Source of the DNA: Gammaproteobacteria bacterium UBA2955
GTDB taxonomy: Bacteria; Pseudomonadota; Gammaproteobacteria; Pseudomonadales; Azotimanducaceae
Length of the DNA: 42,966 nt
Direction: 5' to 3'
NCBI GenBank assembly: GCA_002348825.1
Contig: DEBN01000062.1
Coordinates: 1-42,966, forward strand
How positions within the stretch are numbered: the first letter of the stretch is position 1; each line of letters starts with the position of its first letter. The notes under the pieces are model-generated. The model had not been told where the DNA came from. It saw only the letters and a list, made by a program, of their open reading frames with translations, and did not search any database. The translations under genes were made by a program, and so were the position numbers. Shown in pieces: positions 1-7,597 of this stretch.

Positions 1-184
1 AATCATGTTACTTGCAGTAACAGAAATATGCCACATTAAGTTACGCAACAGTTGATTGCTTAATTGCAACACTGGGTGTTAAATGCAAAGCTGTCGGTTC
101 GGCGAGGATTTACGTGATTTATCGGTTAGTTTGTGACGTTGGAAACGCGATTTCGGCATATTCGCGCGCAGATGGGTGGCAGCA

Positions 185-214
185 GATCGCTCCTCCAACT
201 TGCTGGGAGCGATC
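185..214. repeat. Inverted repeat upstream of LysR gene
   Basis: A perfect 9-bp inverted repeat, GATCGCTCC and GGAGCGATC (185-193 and 206-214), is separated by 12 bases and lies just ahead of the LysR-type gene. LysR family regulators commonly bind dyads of this spacing, often for autoregulation, so an operator is one reading. The right arm also contains the only good Shine-Dalgarno (GGGAG, 205-209) in the leader, so as RNA the hairpin could hide it. No T-run follows, so it does not look like a terminator. The sequence shows the repeat; the function is inferred. Confidence 0.5.
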
Positions 215-215
215 A

Positions 216-239
216 ATGGCGCAATGGATGACGCTCTAG
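216..239 (+). CDS. Possible 7-codon leader ORF ahead of LysR gene
   Basis: ATG at 216 opens a seven-residue reading frame (MAQWMTL) whose TAG stop at 237-239 directly abuts the ATG of the LysR gene at 240. A good Shine-Dalgarno, GGGAG at 205-209, is spaced correctly for this ATG, whereas the LysR ATG has none of its own. This arrangement would let ribosomes terminate and reinitiate on the regulator gene. Translation is inferred from spacing only; it may be chance. Confidence 0.3.
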   Translation: MAQWMTL

Positions 240-1196
240 ATGGATTGGGACGACTATAAGTACTTCAGCGCTCTGGCAGCCACGCGTTCGGTGCGCGCGG
301 CGGCCGAACAGTTGGACGTGAATCCGTCGACGGTGAGTAGGCGGTTGGATCAGTTTGAGCAGCGTTTGGGGGTGCAGCTGTTCACTCGTTCGCAGCGCGG
401 CCTCACCATTACCCCAGAAGGCGCAGAGGTGATAGCACGAGTCAACGCGATTGCGTCGGACCTCGGAAATATTGAGGGCAAGCTGATCGGCCAAGATCAA
501 CGGCTGTCTGGGTTGGTGCGCGTGGTTATTCCGGAAGTGATCGCCCTCAGCCTGTTGGTTAAAGAACTCGCGCGTTTCCAAACGCTATACCCTGATATTG
601 AGATCAGCATGGTGCCTGGTCACCAGCGGCCCAACATCAATATTCGCGAGGCCGATGTGCTCATAGCGGCGACGGACCATCCGGCAGAGAATTTGGTCGG
701 TCGTTCGCTATCGCCGATTGCGATCGCCGCGTATGGGTCGCAAGAGTTGGTTGATCGGGATATCCGGTTAGGGGTGTTACCCGGGGGTGAGGATAACGTT
801 TGGGTGGATTACCTAACAGACAGTGAAATGAGCAAAGCGAGTCGTAGATTGCGCGTTGCACATGCAGCTAATGCCCGTATTCAGGTGCGTAATCACAGTT
901 TGTTGCTGCATTTAGAAGCAGTGCGTCAGGGTTTGGGCTACGCGTTTTTGCCGTGCATCCTCGCTGAGTCGGATCCCGGCCTGTTGCGTGTAGGCAATAT
1001 CCCTCCGGTACTGGGCCCATCGATGTGGATGTTGACCCATCCCGATTTACGCGGCACTAAGCGGGTAAAAGTCTTTATGGAGTTCGTGCGTGACATTTTT
1101 GACCGGCGCGCCCACGAGTTGCTTGGCTCTGAATTGAATAGCCCCTCGCTGGTCACAGCTGCCGACGATCACAAGCTCAGCAAGGACGGAATATGA
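240..1196 (+). CDS. LysR-family transcriptional regulator
   Basis: This 318-residue protein has the LysR layout. Residues about 3-62 form the winged helix-turn-helix (RAAAEQLDVNPSTVSRRLDQ, then LGVQLFTRSQRGL), followed by a linker helix and a periplasmic-binding-protein-like effector domain from about residue 90 to 295. It therefore should be a cytoplasmic DNA-binding regulator responding to a small molecule. Its stop overlaps the start of the next gene, an alpha/beta hydrolase, by four bases (ATGA), so the two are co-transcribed and the hydrolase is part of its unit. The C-terminal 25 residues extend past the usual domain and look unstructured. The effector and targets cannot be read from the sequence. 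Confidence 0.93.
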   Translation: MDWDDYKYFSALAATRSVRAAAEQLDVNPSTVSRRLDQFEQRLGVQLFTRSQRGLTITPEGAEVIARVNAIASDLGNIEGKLIGQDQRLSGLVRVVIPEVIALSLLVKELARFQTLYPDIEISMVPGHQRPNINIREADVLIAATDHPAENLVGRSLSPIAIAAYGSQELVDRDIRLGVLPGGEDNVWVDYLTDSEMSKASRRLRVAHAANARIQVRNHSLLLHLEAVRQGLGYAFLPCILAESDPGLLRVGNIPPVLGPSMWMLTHPDLRGTKRVKVFMEFVRDIFDRRAHELLGSELNSPSLVTAADDHKLSKDGI

Positions 1197-2059
1197 ACGG
1201 TCATTTGCCCACATCGCACAGTTTTTACTCTCAGCGTTTACGCTTGCAGTTCGTCGAATGGGGCAACACCAAAGCCCCTACCATCGTGTTTGTTCATGGT
1301 GTGCGCGATCACAGCCGCACCTGGGATGATGTGCTGAAGTATTTTGTCGATGACTACCATATTGTCGCTCCCGATCTTCGCGGCCATGGCGACTCCGAAT
1401 GGGTTAATGGCTCGGGCTATGACTTCCTCGACTATTTGTACGACTTATATCAGCTGATTGTGCAGAACGACTATGGCCCTGTGTGCTTGGTGGGGCATAG
1501 CCTGGGCGGAGCGATTACCAGTTTTTTTGCCGGTACCTATCCGGAGTTAGTGTCTAAATTGGTTGTGATCGAAGGTATTGGTCTGTGGCAGCGTCATGCC
1601 ACTGAGTTGTCGTTGGGAGAAAAGCTCAGGACGTGGGTCGAGACCACCCAGAGTTTGGCCGACCGGCAACCTAAGCGCTATGACTCGCTTGCCGACGCCT
1701 ATCAAAGAATGCAGCAAGCGAATCCGCAGTTGAGTCGTGAGCAAGCCTACCACTTGACCCTACACGGTAGTGTGCGGCATGAGGACGGTCGCTTTACTTG
1801 GAAATACGACAACTACACTTACAACTTTTCGATAATGGGTATTCGTACAGATGAAATGATCGAGTTGTGGGAATCAATCCAATGCCCGGTTTTGTTATTG
1901 AATGCCGAGAACGGCCTAGAAAATCGCACCGGTCAGGACGGCACGTTAATGTATTTTGCTAACGCACAATTGTTCGATATCGAAAACGCAGGCCATTGGA
2001 CTCACCACGATCAACCCGAAGTGGTCGTCGCACACCTTAAAGCGTTTCTCGAAGACTAG
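1193..2059 (+). CDS. Alpha/beta hydrolase
   Basis: This 288-residue protein is an alpha/beta-hydrolase fold enzyme. It has an HG oxyanion motif (FVHGVRDHSRTW, about 34-45), DLRGHGDS (61-68), the nucleophile elbow GHSLGG with Ser103, and a C-terminal catalytic His in NAGHWTHHDQP. The cap region (about 130-215) contains a Trp/Gln-rich helix set. The fold covers esterases, lipases, C-C hydrolases and haloperoxidase-like enzymes, and the substrate is not evident. It overlaps the upstream LysR gene by four bases and is probably translated by coupling from it. Its TAG stop interleaves with the stop of the convergent mnmH gene. Confidence 0.9.
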   Translation: MNGHLPTSHSFYSQRLRLQFVEWGNTKAPTIVFVHGVRDHSRTWDDVLKYFVDDYHIVAPDLRGHGDSEWVNGSGYDFLDYLYDLYQLIVQNDYGPVCLVGHSLGGAITSFFAGTYPELVSKLVVIEGIGLWQRHATELSLGEKLRTWVETTQSLADRQPKRYDSLADAYQRMQQANPQLSREQAYHLTLHGSVRHEDGRFTWKYDNYTYNFSIMGIRTDEMIELWESIQCPVLLLNAENGLENRTGQDGTLMYFANAQLFDIENAGHWTHHDQPEVVVAHLKAFLED

Positions 2060-3120
2060 GACAGTTGGGTTAGAAAGTCTGTGATGTCGTCGGCGTTGCC
2101 GCGTACTTTGACGCGGTGCTGCTTGTTGCTGAGCTGATAGTCGTACATTGGGTCGTAGTACTCGCGGAGCAAATAATCGATCCAAGCGGTATGGCTGGCT
2201 TGCTGGCGGAAAGCCTGAGCCAGAAGCTTTTGTAGCGTCTGCATTCGCGCTCCGCCCAGACGCTTGCCGATACGCAATAACGCGCTTTGATATTGCTGAT
2301 GCAGATGCTCCTCGGTGAGGCCATGCTGCGCGGCCTCGATCAGGGCCTCATCGACGTACTCTTGCTTGATATGGGCTACTCGCTGTTCAATGTTCACCTC
2401 GAGCAGCGCTATGTCAGCCTGTTGCATGCATTGATGCCAGCGCTCTGGCAAGCCGACGCTACCGATGGTGCGACTCTCATCTTCGACCACCAAATTTCGC
2501 TGCGCGTGGTTTAAATAGTCTATCGTCAGAGCACATTCGAACGTTACTGTGGAGGGTTGTGGTGTCAGTCGCCGACCGAATGCAGAGCCTCGATGGTTGG
2601 CATGACCTTCCAGATCGATACTGTTATGCAATCCTCGAATAATGACGGTTTTTGCCGATCCGGTGCGGCCGCCCAGCAACCAGAAGGTTTTTTCCGGATG
2701 ATTAAGAATCGCCAGGCTTTGCTGCCGCAGTGCTTTAAAGCCGCCGTCGATTCGCGGGCGCTGCACGCCGCGTTGAGCCAACCACTGCTGGGTAAGGCCG
2801 GAGCGTTGACCGCCACGCCAACACATGATGTGAACATTGTCGTAATCGGCGCAGATTCGTTGCCAAGTGGCTATACGCTGTTCGCGCAGGTCACCGGATA
2901 CAAGTTTATGCCCTAGCGCTGTTGCTGCGTCGGATCCCTGTTGTTTATAAGCCGTGCCCACCTGCCGGCGCTCGTCGTCGGTCAGAATGGGCACGTTGAA
3001 GCTGTTCGGGAAATGGCCCTTTGCGTATTCCTGCTCGGCGCGAACGTCGAGTAACGTCGGTTGCGTTGCTAAAAACTGCTGCAGCGTGGAGCTACGGGAC
3101 CTGTTCGACAATTTGGTCAC
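2056..3120 (-). CDS. mnmH: tRNA 2-selenouridine synthase MnmH (SelU)
   Basis: The 354-residue protein aligns along its length with E. coli MnmH by recall. It has an N-terminal rhodanese domain with DVRAEQEY (25-32), DDERRQVGTAYKQQGSDAA (about 48-66) and the active-site Cys100 in CWRGGQRSG, then a C-terminal P-loop domain (GGRTGSAKT, 150-158) and the late motif LLREYYDPMYDYQL. MnmH converts 2-thiouridine at the wobble position of Lys, Glu and Gln tRNAs to 2-selenouridine, through a geranylated intermediate, using selenophosphate from SelD. The Walker A glycine before Lys is Ala here. Start is GTG at 3120, giving a 29-base overlap with the upstream lipoprotein gene; a later start is possible but would cut into the rhodanese domain. 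Confidence 0.95.
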   Translation of the reverse strand: MTKLSNRSRSSTLQQFLATQPTLLDVRAEQEYAKGHFPNSFNVPILTDDERRQVGTAYKQQGSDAATALGHKLVSGDLREQRIATWQRICADYDNVHIMCWRGGQRSGLTQQWLAQRGVQRPRIDGGFKALRQQSLAILNHPEKTFWLLGGRTGSAKTVIIRGLHNSIDLEGHANHRGSAFGRRLTPQPSTVTFECALTIDYLNHAQRNLVVEDESRTIGSVGLPERWHQCMQQADIALLEVNIEQRVAHIKQEYVDEALIEAAQHGLTEEHLHQQYQSALLRIGKRLGGARMQTLQKLLAQAFRQQASHTAWIDYLLREYYDPMYDYQLSNKQHRVKVRGNADDITDFLTQLS

Positions 3121-4807
3121 CGGCCTTGAACTTAGAGAGGTGCTTTCTCAGGACCTCGATCACATCATTCCGCTGCTGCTCCAACGCTTTTTCTATCGCC
3201 CGTTGCTGCATGTCGACCGCGGTTTCGAAGTCACCATTTGCTGCATAGGTTGTAGCCCAGGTGTCTAGATACTCAGGACGGTCACGCGCCGTCTTATCCG
3301 CGTTCATTAACTCATCCATGATGGTGCGCGCGTAGCGGCTGTTGCGTAGGCCTCTTATGGGTGTGGTGGCCAAGGTCCATGATACTTCGTTAATGATTTC
3401 AGCCGCGCCGTGATGGTGTGAGCCCGCATTGCGAACTGCCTTTTTATACCACCGCAACGCGCGCCTGTTGGATTTCGGCACGGCGATGCCGCGGGCGTTC
3501 AAATTGCCTAGCACTACCATGGCCTCGGCGTGGTCGGTAGCCGCTAACTCTAATAGCCATGGCATCAGGCGCGCGTGGGCAGAGACACTTTGCTGGCCAA
3601 CGGCGCTGCTCAGATAGCGTGCATAGCTAATTATTGCCGCCGGGTTTTGCAGGGCCGCGGCTTGCTCTAAATAATCTTTCGCGGCGATTGGATTTGCTGC
3701 GACCCGTTGCCCGGTTTGAAATTGATGCCCGAGATAAAGTAGCGCTTCAACATTGCCGAGTTGCCCAGCCTGTTCGAGCATAGTCACACCTTCGGTGGTG
3801 TTGGCGTCGCCATAAAAACCTTCTATGTAGAGTCTGCCTAGAGCGTACATGGACTCCACGGAACCCAGTGCAATGGCTTGCAGATGATTTTCTAGGGCAA
3901 GCTGTTTGAATTCCTCCGCCGTGGGCTGCGGGTCTGCTGAACTGCCTTTGTCATCTTTGGTCGACTGTTTTTTCGCAATATCGGCTTTGAGCCAGTAAAT
4001 TCTCGCCAGTAGTCTATTTGCCAGCAGATTTCCCGATCGAGCAGCCACCTCCAGCCAGCTTATGGCGGCGTCGAAGCGGTTTTGCTTGGCTAAGAATGTG
4101 CCTATTGACGTTTGCGCTGCCGAATTTTGGCTGCTCGCCAGTTCTCGCAGCAGCGGCCATGGATTATTTGGTTGCACTGCTTGTTCGCCCGATAGGTCGG
4201 AATTCAGCGGTTTAAGTACCGGTGTAAGGTCGAATTGCATGCTGCGTATTGGTTGTTGATCGTTTTCTCGCGCGAGCAGTGTCAGCGTCAGTGGTTTTTC
4301 CGCACTGTTCTGGTAGATGGCGCCCGATTCAATAAGACCTTGGCGCGCTAACAGGGTCTTTGCGTCGTTTATGCTGAATATTCTGTAGGGTGCCTCGGCG
4401 GTGCCTTTGGCATCGAGCGTGATGCTATTGCGCAGATGGCGTAGCCAAGCGGCATGGAATTGCTGAGCCTCTGTGGACTCCAAATTACGATAGAACTTTT
4501 CGAGAACGAAGTGGCCGGTATAGCTTGCTGGATAAATTTCTAGAATAGCCGAACCGACCGAGCCGAGGCGCAGCGGTTCATCGCCCAACAGAGCCAGCGC
4601 CTGAGCTTCAAGTTCGGACACACGCAGGTATCGCTCGGCAACGTCTGGTTTTAAGAGAAAGTCTTGCTGTAGTGCAATAACATTTGGTAGCGGCGTGCCA
4701 TTGTGCTCCACCACGGGTGGTCGAGTTGCGCCTATTTGACAGCCAGAAAGGAACCCAAGGCTCACCAAGATACAGAGTAAATTCAGCGGCTGACGGAGCA
4801 TTTTCAT
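3092..4807 (-). CDS. SEL1/TPR-repeat lipoprotein
   Basis: This is a 571-residue predicted lipoprotein. A signal peptide with lipobox LSGC (Cys23) opens the protein. About 200 residues without a recognised domain follow, and then a solenoid of SEL1-type repeats from about residue 235 to 475 (for example MYALGRLYIEGFYGD, LLYLGHQFQTGQRV, MVVLGNLNARGIAV), ending in a TPR-like helix pair. SEL1 lipoproteins usually act as periplasmic scaffolds for envelope or polysaccharide machinery (AlgK is one example), but no such partner genes lie nearby. The gene overlaps mnmH by 29 bases and the two probably form one transcript. The specific role is unknown. Confidence 0.85.
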   Translation of the reverse strand: MKMLRQPLNLLCILVSLGFLSGCQIGATRPPVVEHNGTPLPNVIALQQDFLLKPDVAERYLRVSELEAQALALLGDEPLRLGSVGSAILEIYPASYTGHFVLEKFYRNLESTEAQQFHAAWLRHLRNSITLDAKGTAEAPYRIFSINDAKTLLARQGLIESGAIYQNSAEKPLTLTLLARENDQQPIRSMQFDLTPVLKPLNSDLSGEQAVQPNNPWPLLRELASSQNSAAQTSIGTFLAKQNRFDAAISWLEVAARSGNLLANRLLARIYWLKADIAKKQSTKDDKGSSADPQPTAEEFKQLALENHLQAIALGSVESMYALGRLYIEGFYGDANTTEGVTMLEQAGQLGNVEALLYLGHQFQTGQRVAANPIAAKDYLEQAAALQNPAAIISYARYLSSAVGQQSVSAHARLMPWLLELAATDHAEAMVVLGNLNARGIAVPKSNRRALRWYKKAVRNAGSHHHGAAEIINEVSWTLATTPIRGLRNSRYARTIMDELMNADKTARDRPEYLDTWATTYAANGDFETAVDMQQRAIEKALEQQRNDVIEVLRKHLSKFKAGDQIVEQVP

Positions 4808-5045
4808 CGAATCGTTATAGCACCGTCGGGATGTGGTTAAAACTCACCGACGGCGCAGACCTTAGACTGTGAAAAGATCTTACCACTAGACAGCGAAAAT
4901 ATTGTTGAGGTCACTCATCACTTTTGACGAATAATGCGTAAGAATGCGTAAAATGGGCGGTGGCGAGGTATGTGTTAAATGCATGCATCAGCGATGTTTG
5001 GAGCAGCATGGGTAGCATGAGAAAGGTCCAGCGTAGACGCCACCG

Positions 5046-5516
5046 ATGAGCAAAAGCAAAGGCGTTGAGATGGGGTGGCGCGAGTATCTGGCGCTGCCGG
5101 AACTGGGTGTCGACTCTATCAAAGCAAAAGTTGATACCGGCGCGTTGACGTCCGCGATTCACGCGACAGATATCCAAGTCAGTACGGTCGACGGCAGTAC
5201 TTGGGTAGATTTTAATATTATGCCCAGTCAGTTCAGTGACGCCCTTACAGTGCGTTGTCGAGCGCCGTTTGTCGGATACCGGAAGGTGCGAAATTCTGGC
5301 GGTGTGCAGGACGAACGAGCGGTAATAGCGACGAAAGTGAGCATTGGCGATGAAGTCCGCACTATTGAACTGACCTTGGCATCGCGCACGCATATGCGCT
5401 TTCGCATGTTGTTGGGCCGTAGCGGTATTCCGGACGGATACCATGTCGTTCCCGGAAAATCATATTTGTTAGGCGGCTTCAAAGACGTCAATGAATTTGG
5501 CGAGGAAGAGGAATGA
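5046..5516 (+). CDS. rimB: Retropepsin-like protease, RimB type (DUF785 / 'ATP-dependent zinc protease')
   Basis: This 156-residue protein carries a single aspartic-protease half: VDTGALTSAIHA with catalytic Asp30-Thr31-Gly32, and a late LLGRSGIPDGYHVVPGKSYL segment that matches the RimK-linked retropepsin family. One half-site implies a homodimer, as in retropepsins. In pseudomonads a small protease of this kind, RimB, is encoded with RimK and affects its modification of ribosomal protein S6. Here rimK follows 67 bases downstream, which supports that assignment. The name 'ATP-dependent zinc protease' in databases does not fit the DTG motif. The gene symbol is by analogy. Confidence 0.85.
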   Translation: MSKSKGVEMGWREYLALPELGVDSIKAKVDTGALTSAIHATDIQVSTVDGSTWVDFNIMPSQFSDALTVRCRAPFVGYRKVRNSGGVQDERAVIATKVSIGDEVRTIELTLASRTHMRFRMLLGRSGIPDGYHVVPGKSYLLGGFKDVNEFGEEEE

Positions 5517-5587
5517 TGTCGAGAAATCTTAGCGATGCCCTAAACCGGCGCCGCATCTGTGGTCTGATGCCGGAAGCGATGTTTTGA
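5516..5587 (+). CDS. 23-codon bridging ORF between rimB-like gene and rimK
   Basis: A short frame begins at ATG 5516, overlapping the TGA stop of the protease gene (TGATG), and ends at TGA 5585-5587, overlapping the TTG start of rimK (TTGA). It encodes 23 residues beginning [17 protein letters not shown] strong purine-rich Shine-Dalgarno (GAGGAAGAGG, 5502-5511) sits just upstream. Both junctions are arranged as for translational coupling, so it may serve to pass ribosomes to rimK rather than make a functional peptide. It is recognised only by its position, with no known family. Confidence 0.4.
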   Translation: MSRNLSDALNRRRICGLMPEAMF

Positions 5588-6495
5588 ATATTGCGATTTT
5601 GTCGCGCGGTACGAACCTCTATTCGACCAGCCGATTGCGTCAAGCCTGTGAAGAATCGGGGCATACGGTACGGGTGATCGACCATCTTCGTTGCTTTGTT
5701 GACATCACCTCGGATAATCCCTCGGTGCATTATTTGAAAGAAGAGTTCCGAGCTAAGGACTTTGATGCGGTAATCCCGCGTATCGGTGCGTCGGTAACCT
5801 TTTATGGCTGTGCCATGGTCCGCCAGTTCGAAATGATGGGGGTATACTCCCTAAATGAATCGGTAGCCATTACCCGTGCGCGGGATAAGCTGCGGAGTTT
5901 GCAGTTGCTCGCGCGTAAGGGCGTTGGTATTCCAGTGACATCTTTTGCCCACACGCCGGACAATGTGCTTGGTCTCATTCGTGAGGTTGGTGGATCGCCG
6001 CTGGTCATAAAGTTGCTGGAGGGCACCCAAGGCAAAGGCGTGGTGCTGGCAGAAACCCAAAAGGCCGCGGAAAGCGTTATTCAAGCGTTTATGGAAACCA
6101 ATACCAATATTTTGGTGCAGGAATATATTCGCGAGGCCGGTGGGTCGGATATTCGTTGTTTTGTTATTGGTAACAAAGTGGTCGCCGCTATTCGTCGACA
6201 GGCTGTTGAAGGCGAATTTCGCAGTAATTTACATCGCGGTGGTTCTGCGCATCAGGTGTCGCTGACCCCTCAGGAACGTGCAACTGCGGTCAAAGCGGCG
6301 CGTTATCTGGGTCTGAATGTGTGTGGCGTCGATCTTCTTCGGTCGGAACGCGGTCCGTTGGTGATGGAGGTCAATGCATCGCCAGGACTGCGCGGCGTAG
6401 AAGAAGTAACCCAAGTGGACGTAGCGAAACAGATCGTGCAATTTATTGAAAAAAACTCTAAGCCAAATCGTACCAAGACCAAGGGCAAGGGCTAG
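5584..6495 (+). CDS. rimK: RimK: ribosomal protein S6 glutamate ligase (ATP-grasp)
   Basis: This 303-residue ATP-grasp ligase matches RimK throughout. It opens [18 protein letters not shown], and has the ATP-binding loop [15 protein letters not shown] (about 139-153), the [20 protein letters not shown] strand region, and the metal-binding [12 protein letters not shown] near residue 265-276. RimK adds glutamate residues to the C-terminus of ribosomal protein S6, remodelling ribosomes. The start is TTG at 5584, chosen because translation from there reproduces the family N-terminus and a GGAAG Shine-Dalgarno lies seven bases upstream; no in-frame ATG upstream is usable. It forms an operon with the upstream retropepsin gene. 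Confidence 0.95.
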   Translation: MNIAILSRGTNLYSTSRLRQACEESGHTVRVIDHLRCFVDITSDNPSVHYLKEEFRAKDFDAVIPRIGASVTFYGCAMVRQFEMMGVYSLNESVAITRARDKLRSLQLLARKGVGIPVTSFAHTPDNVLGLIREVGGSPLVIKLLEGTQGKGVVLAETQKAAESVIQAFMETNTNILVQEYIREAGGSDIRCFVIGNKVVAAIRRQAVEGEFRSNLHRGGSAHQVSLTPQERATAVKAARYLGLNVCGVDLLRSERGPLVMEVNASPGLRGVEEVTQVDVAKQIVQFIEKNSKPNRTKTKGKG

Positions 6496-6551
6496 AGTAA
6501 TGTAACCGGCCGCGTGGCCATTTTTCTCTATATAGGTGATCGAGAAGCATT

Positions 6552-7205
6552 ATGTTTGGACGTATCAAATCTGAATTACCCACTCCGCAAACAGCGTTAC
6601 CGGGACGGGACGATCTTATGCCGTTACCCCCAGCGCATTTTGTCCACGGTCGCAGACTGCAGGCTCCTTTCCCCGCGACATGCGAGCAGTTGCTCGTAGG
6701 TATGGGTTGTTTTTGGGGCGCAGAGCGGATGTTTTGGCAATTGCCAGGTGTCTATTCCACAGCGGTAGGGTATGCCGGAGGTTATACCGTTAACCCGACC
6801 TACGAAGAAGTATGCAGTGGCGGTACCGGTCACACCGAAGTGGTGTTGGTGGTCTACGATACCCAGCAGATTGGACTGGCAGAGATTTTGAAGACTTTTT
6901 GGCAGGGCCATGATCCCACTCAGGGTATGCGTCAGGGCAACGATATGGGCACTCAATACCGCTCGGCGATATATGCGTACAGTGACGAACAGCTGGAGCA
7001 GGCCAAGGCCAGTGCTGCAATTTTTCAAGACGCCTTGAATGCGGCCGGCTATGGACAGATCACCAGCGAACTGGCGAGGGCCGGCGATTTTTATTATGCC
7101 GAACATTATCATCAGCAGTATCTGGCCAAGGTGCCCAACGGCTATTGTGGGCTTGGCGGTACCGGGGTGGGTTGTGATTTGGGCGCGCTGGGGGTCGAAA
7201 TTTAG
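6552..7205 (+). CDS. msrA: Peptide-methionine (S)-S-oxide reductase MsrA
   Basis: The 217-residue product is the long form of MsrA seen in enterobacteria. The catalytic motif [16 protein letters not shown] places the sulfenate-forming Cys at residue 53. It is followed by [25 protein letters not shown] and [19 protein letters not shown]. Two C-terminal resolving cysteines at 199 and 208 lie in a glycine-rich tail, so it should be recycled by thioredoxin. It reduces methionine-S-sulfoxide in proteins. All catalytic positions are Cys, so it is not one of the known selenoprotein MsrAs. Its stop is interleaved with that of the convergent small gene. Confidence 0.96.
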   Translation: MFGRIKSELPTPQTALPGRDDLMPLPPAHFVHGRRLQAPFPATCEQLLVGMGCFWGAERMFWQLPGVYSTAVGYAGGYTVNPTYEEVCSGGTGHTEVVLVVYDTQQIGLAEILKTFWQGHDPTQGMRQGNDMGTQYRSAIYAYSDEQLEQAKASAAIFQDALNAAGYGQITSELARAGDFYYAEHYHQQYLAKVPNGYCGLGGTGVGCDLGALGVEI

Positions 7206-7405
7206 CTTACTTGAGTTTTTTTAACACCGCAGCGCTGACAGCTTTGAATGCTGATGAGGCGACCTTGTTTCACATCGAACTGTTTTTTGCCATCGTCCGT
7301 CCATTTGTGAAAGCCGCGGGCGCAGAGCGTTTTGCCGCGGGCGTTTTGTTTGCGGCGGAGCTTGCGGAATTTTCCCAGATCGGAGGGTGGTGTCGCGTTA
7401 CTCAT
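7202..7405 (-). CDS. Small Cys-containing conserved hypothetical protein
   Basis: This 67-residue basic protein has a Cys at LCARGFHKW (about residue 28) and a CQRCG pair near the C-terminus (about 56-59), with His33 between. The pattern resembles a small zinc-ribbon or RNA-associated protein, but I do not recognise a named family. The compact GC-balanced frame, its ending exactly interleaved with the msrA stop and a plausible ATG support it being real. The function is unknown. Confidence 0.65.
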   Translation of the reverse strand: MSNATPPSDLGKFRKLRRKQNARGKTLCARGFHKWTDDGKKQFDVKQGRLISIQSCQRCGVKKTQVS

Positions 7406-7597
7406 GGTCTGACTTTACACAAGTCTTAGTGTCGAGGTCATTGTGGTGGTGATGCGATTGGCCTCACCGGTCATCGCGGTTACTATGCCCGCCGTTTATT
7501 CTGCCGCAGCGGTGCTGTGGGCGGCGAAACTCATACAACTCGGCAAGCGCTGTGCGTAAATCGGCGCTACCGGCGCGTGGACTACGAGAGGACAGGC

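Noticed and set aside
4911..5444. A 177-codon minus-strand frame
   Set aside because: It lies opposite the rimB-like protease gene and has Arg/His-rich, low-complexity character typical of an antisense shadow.
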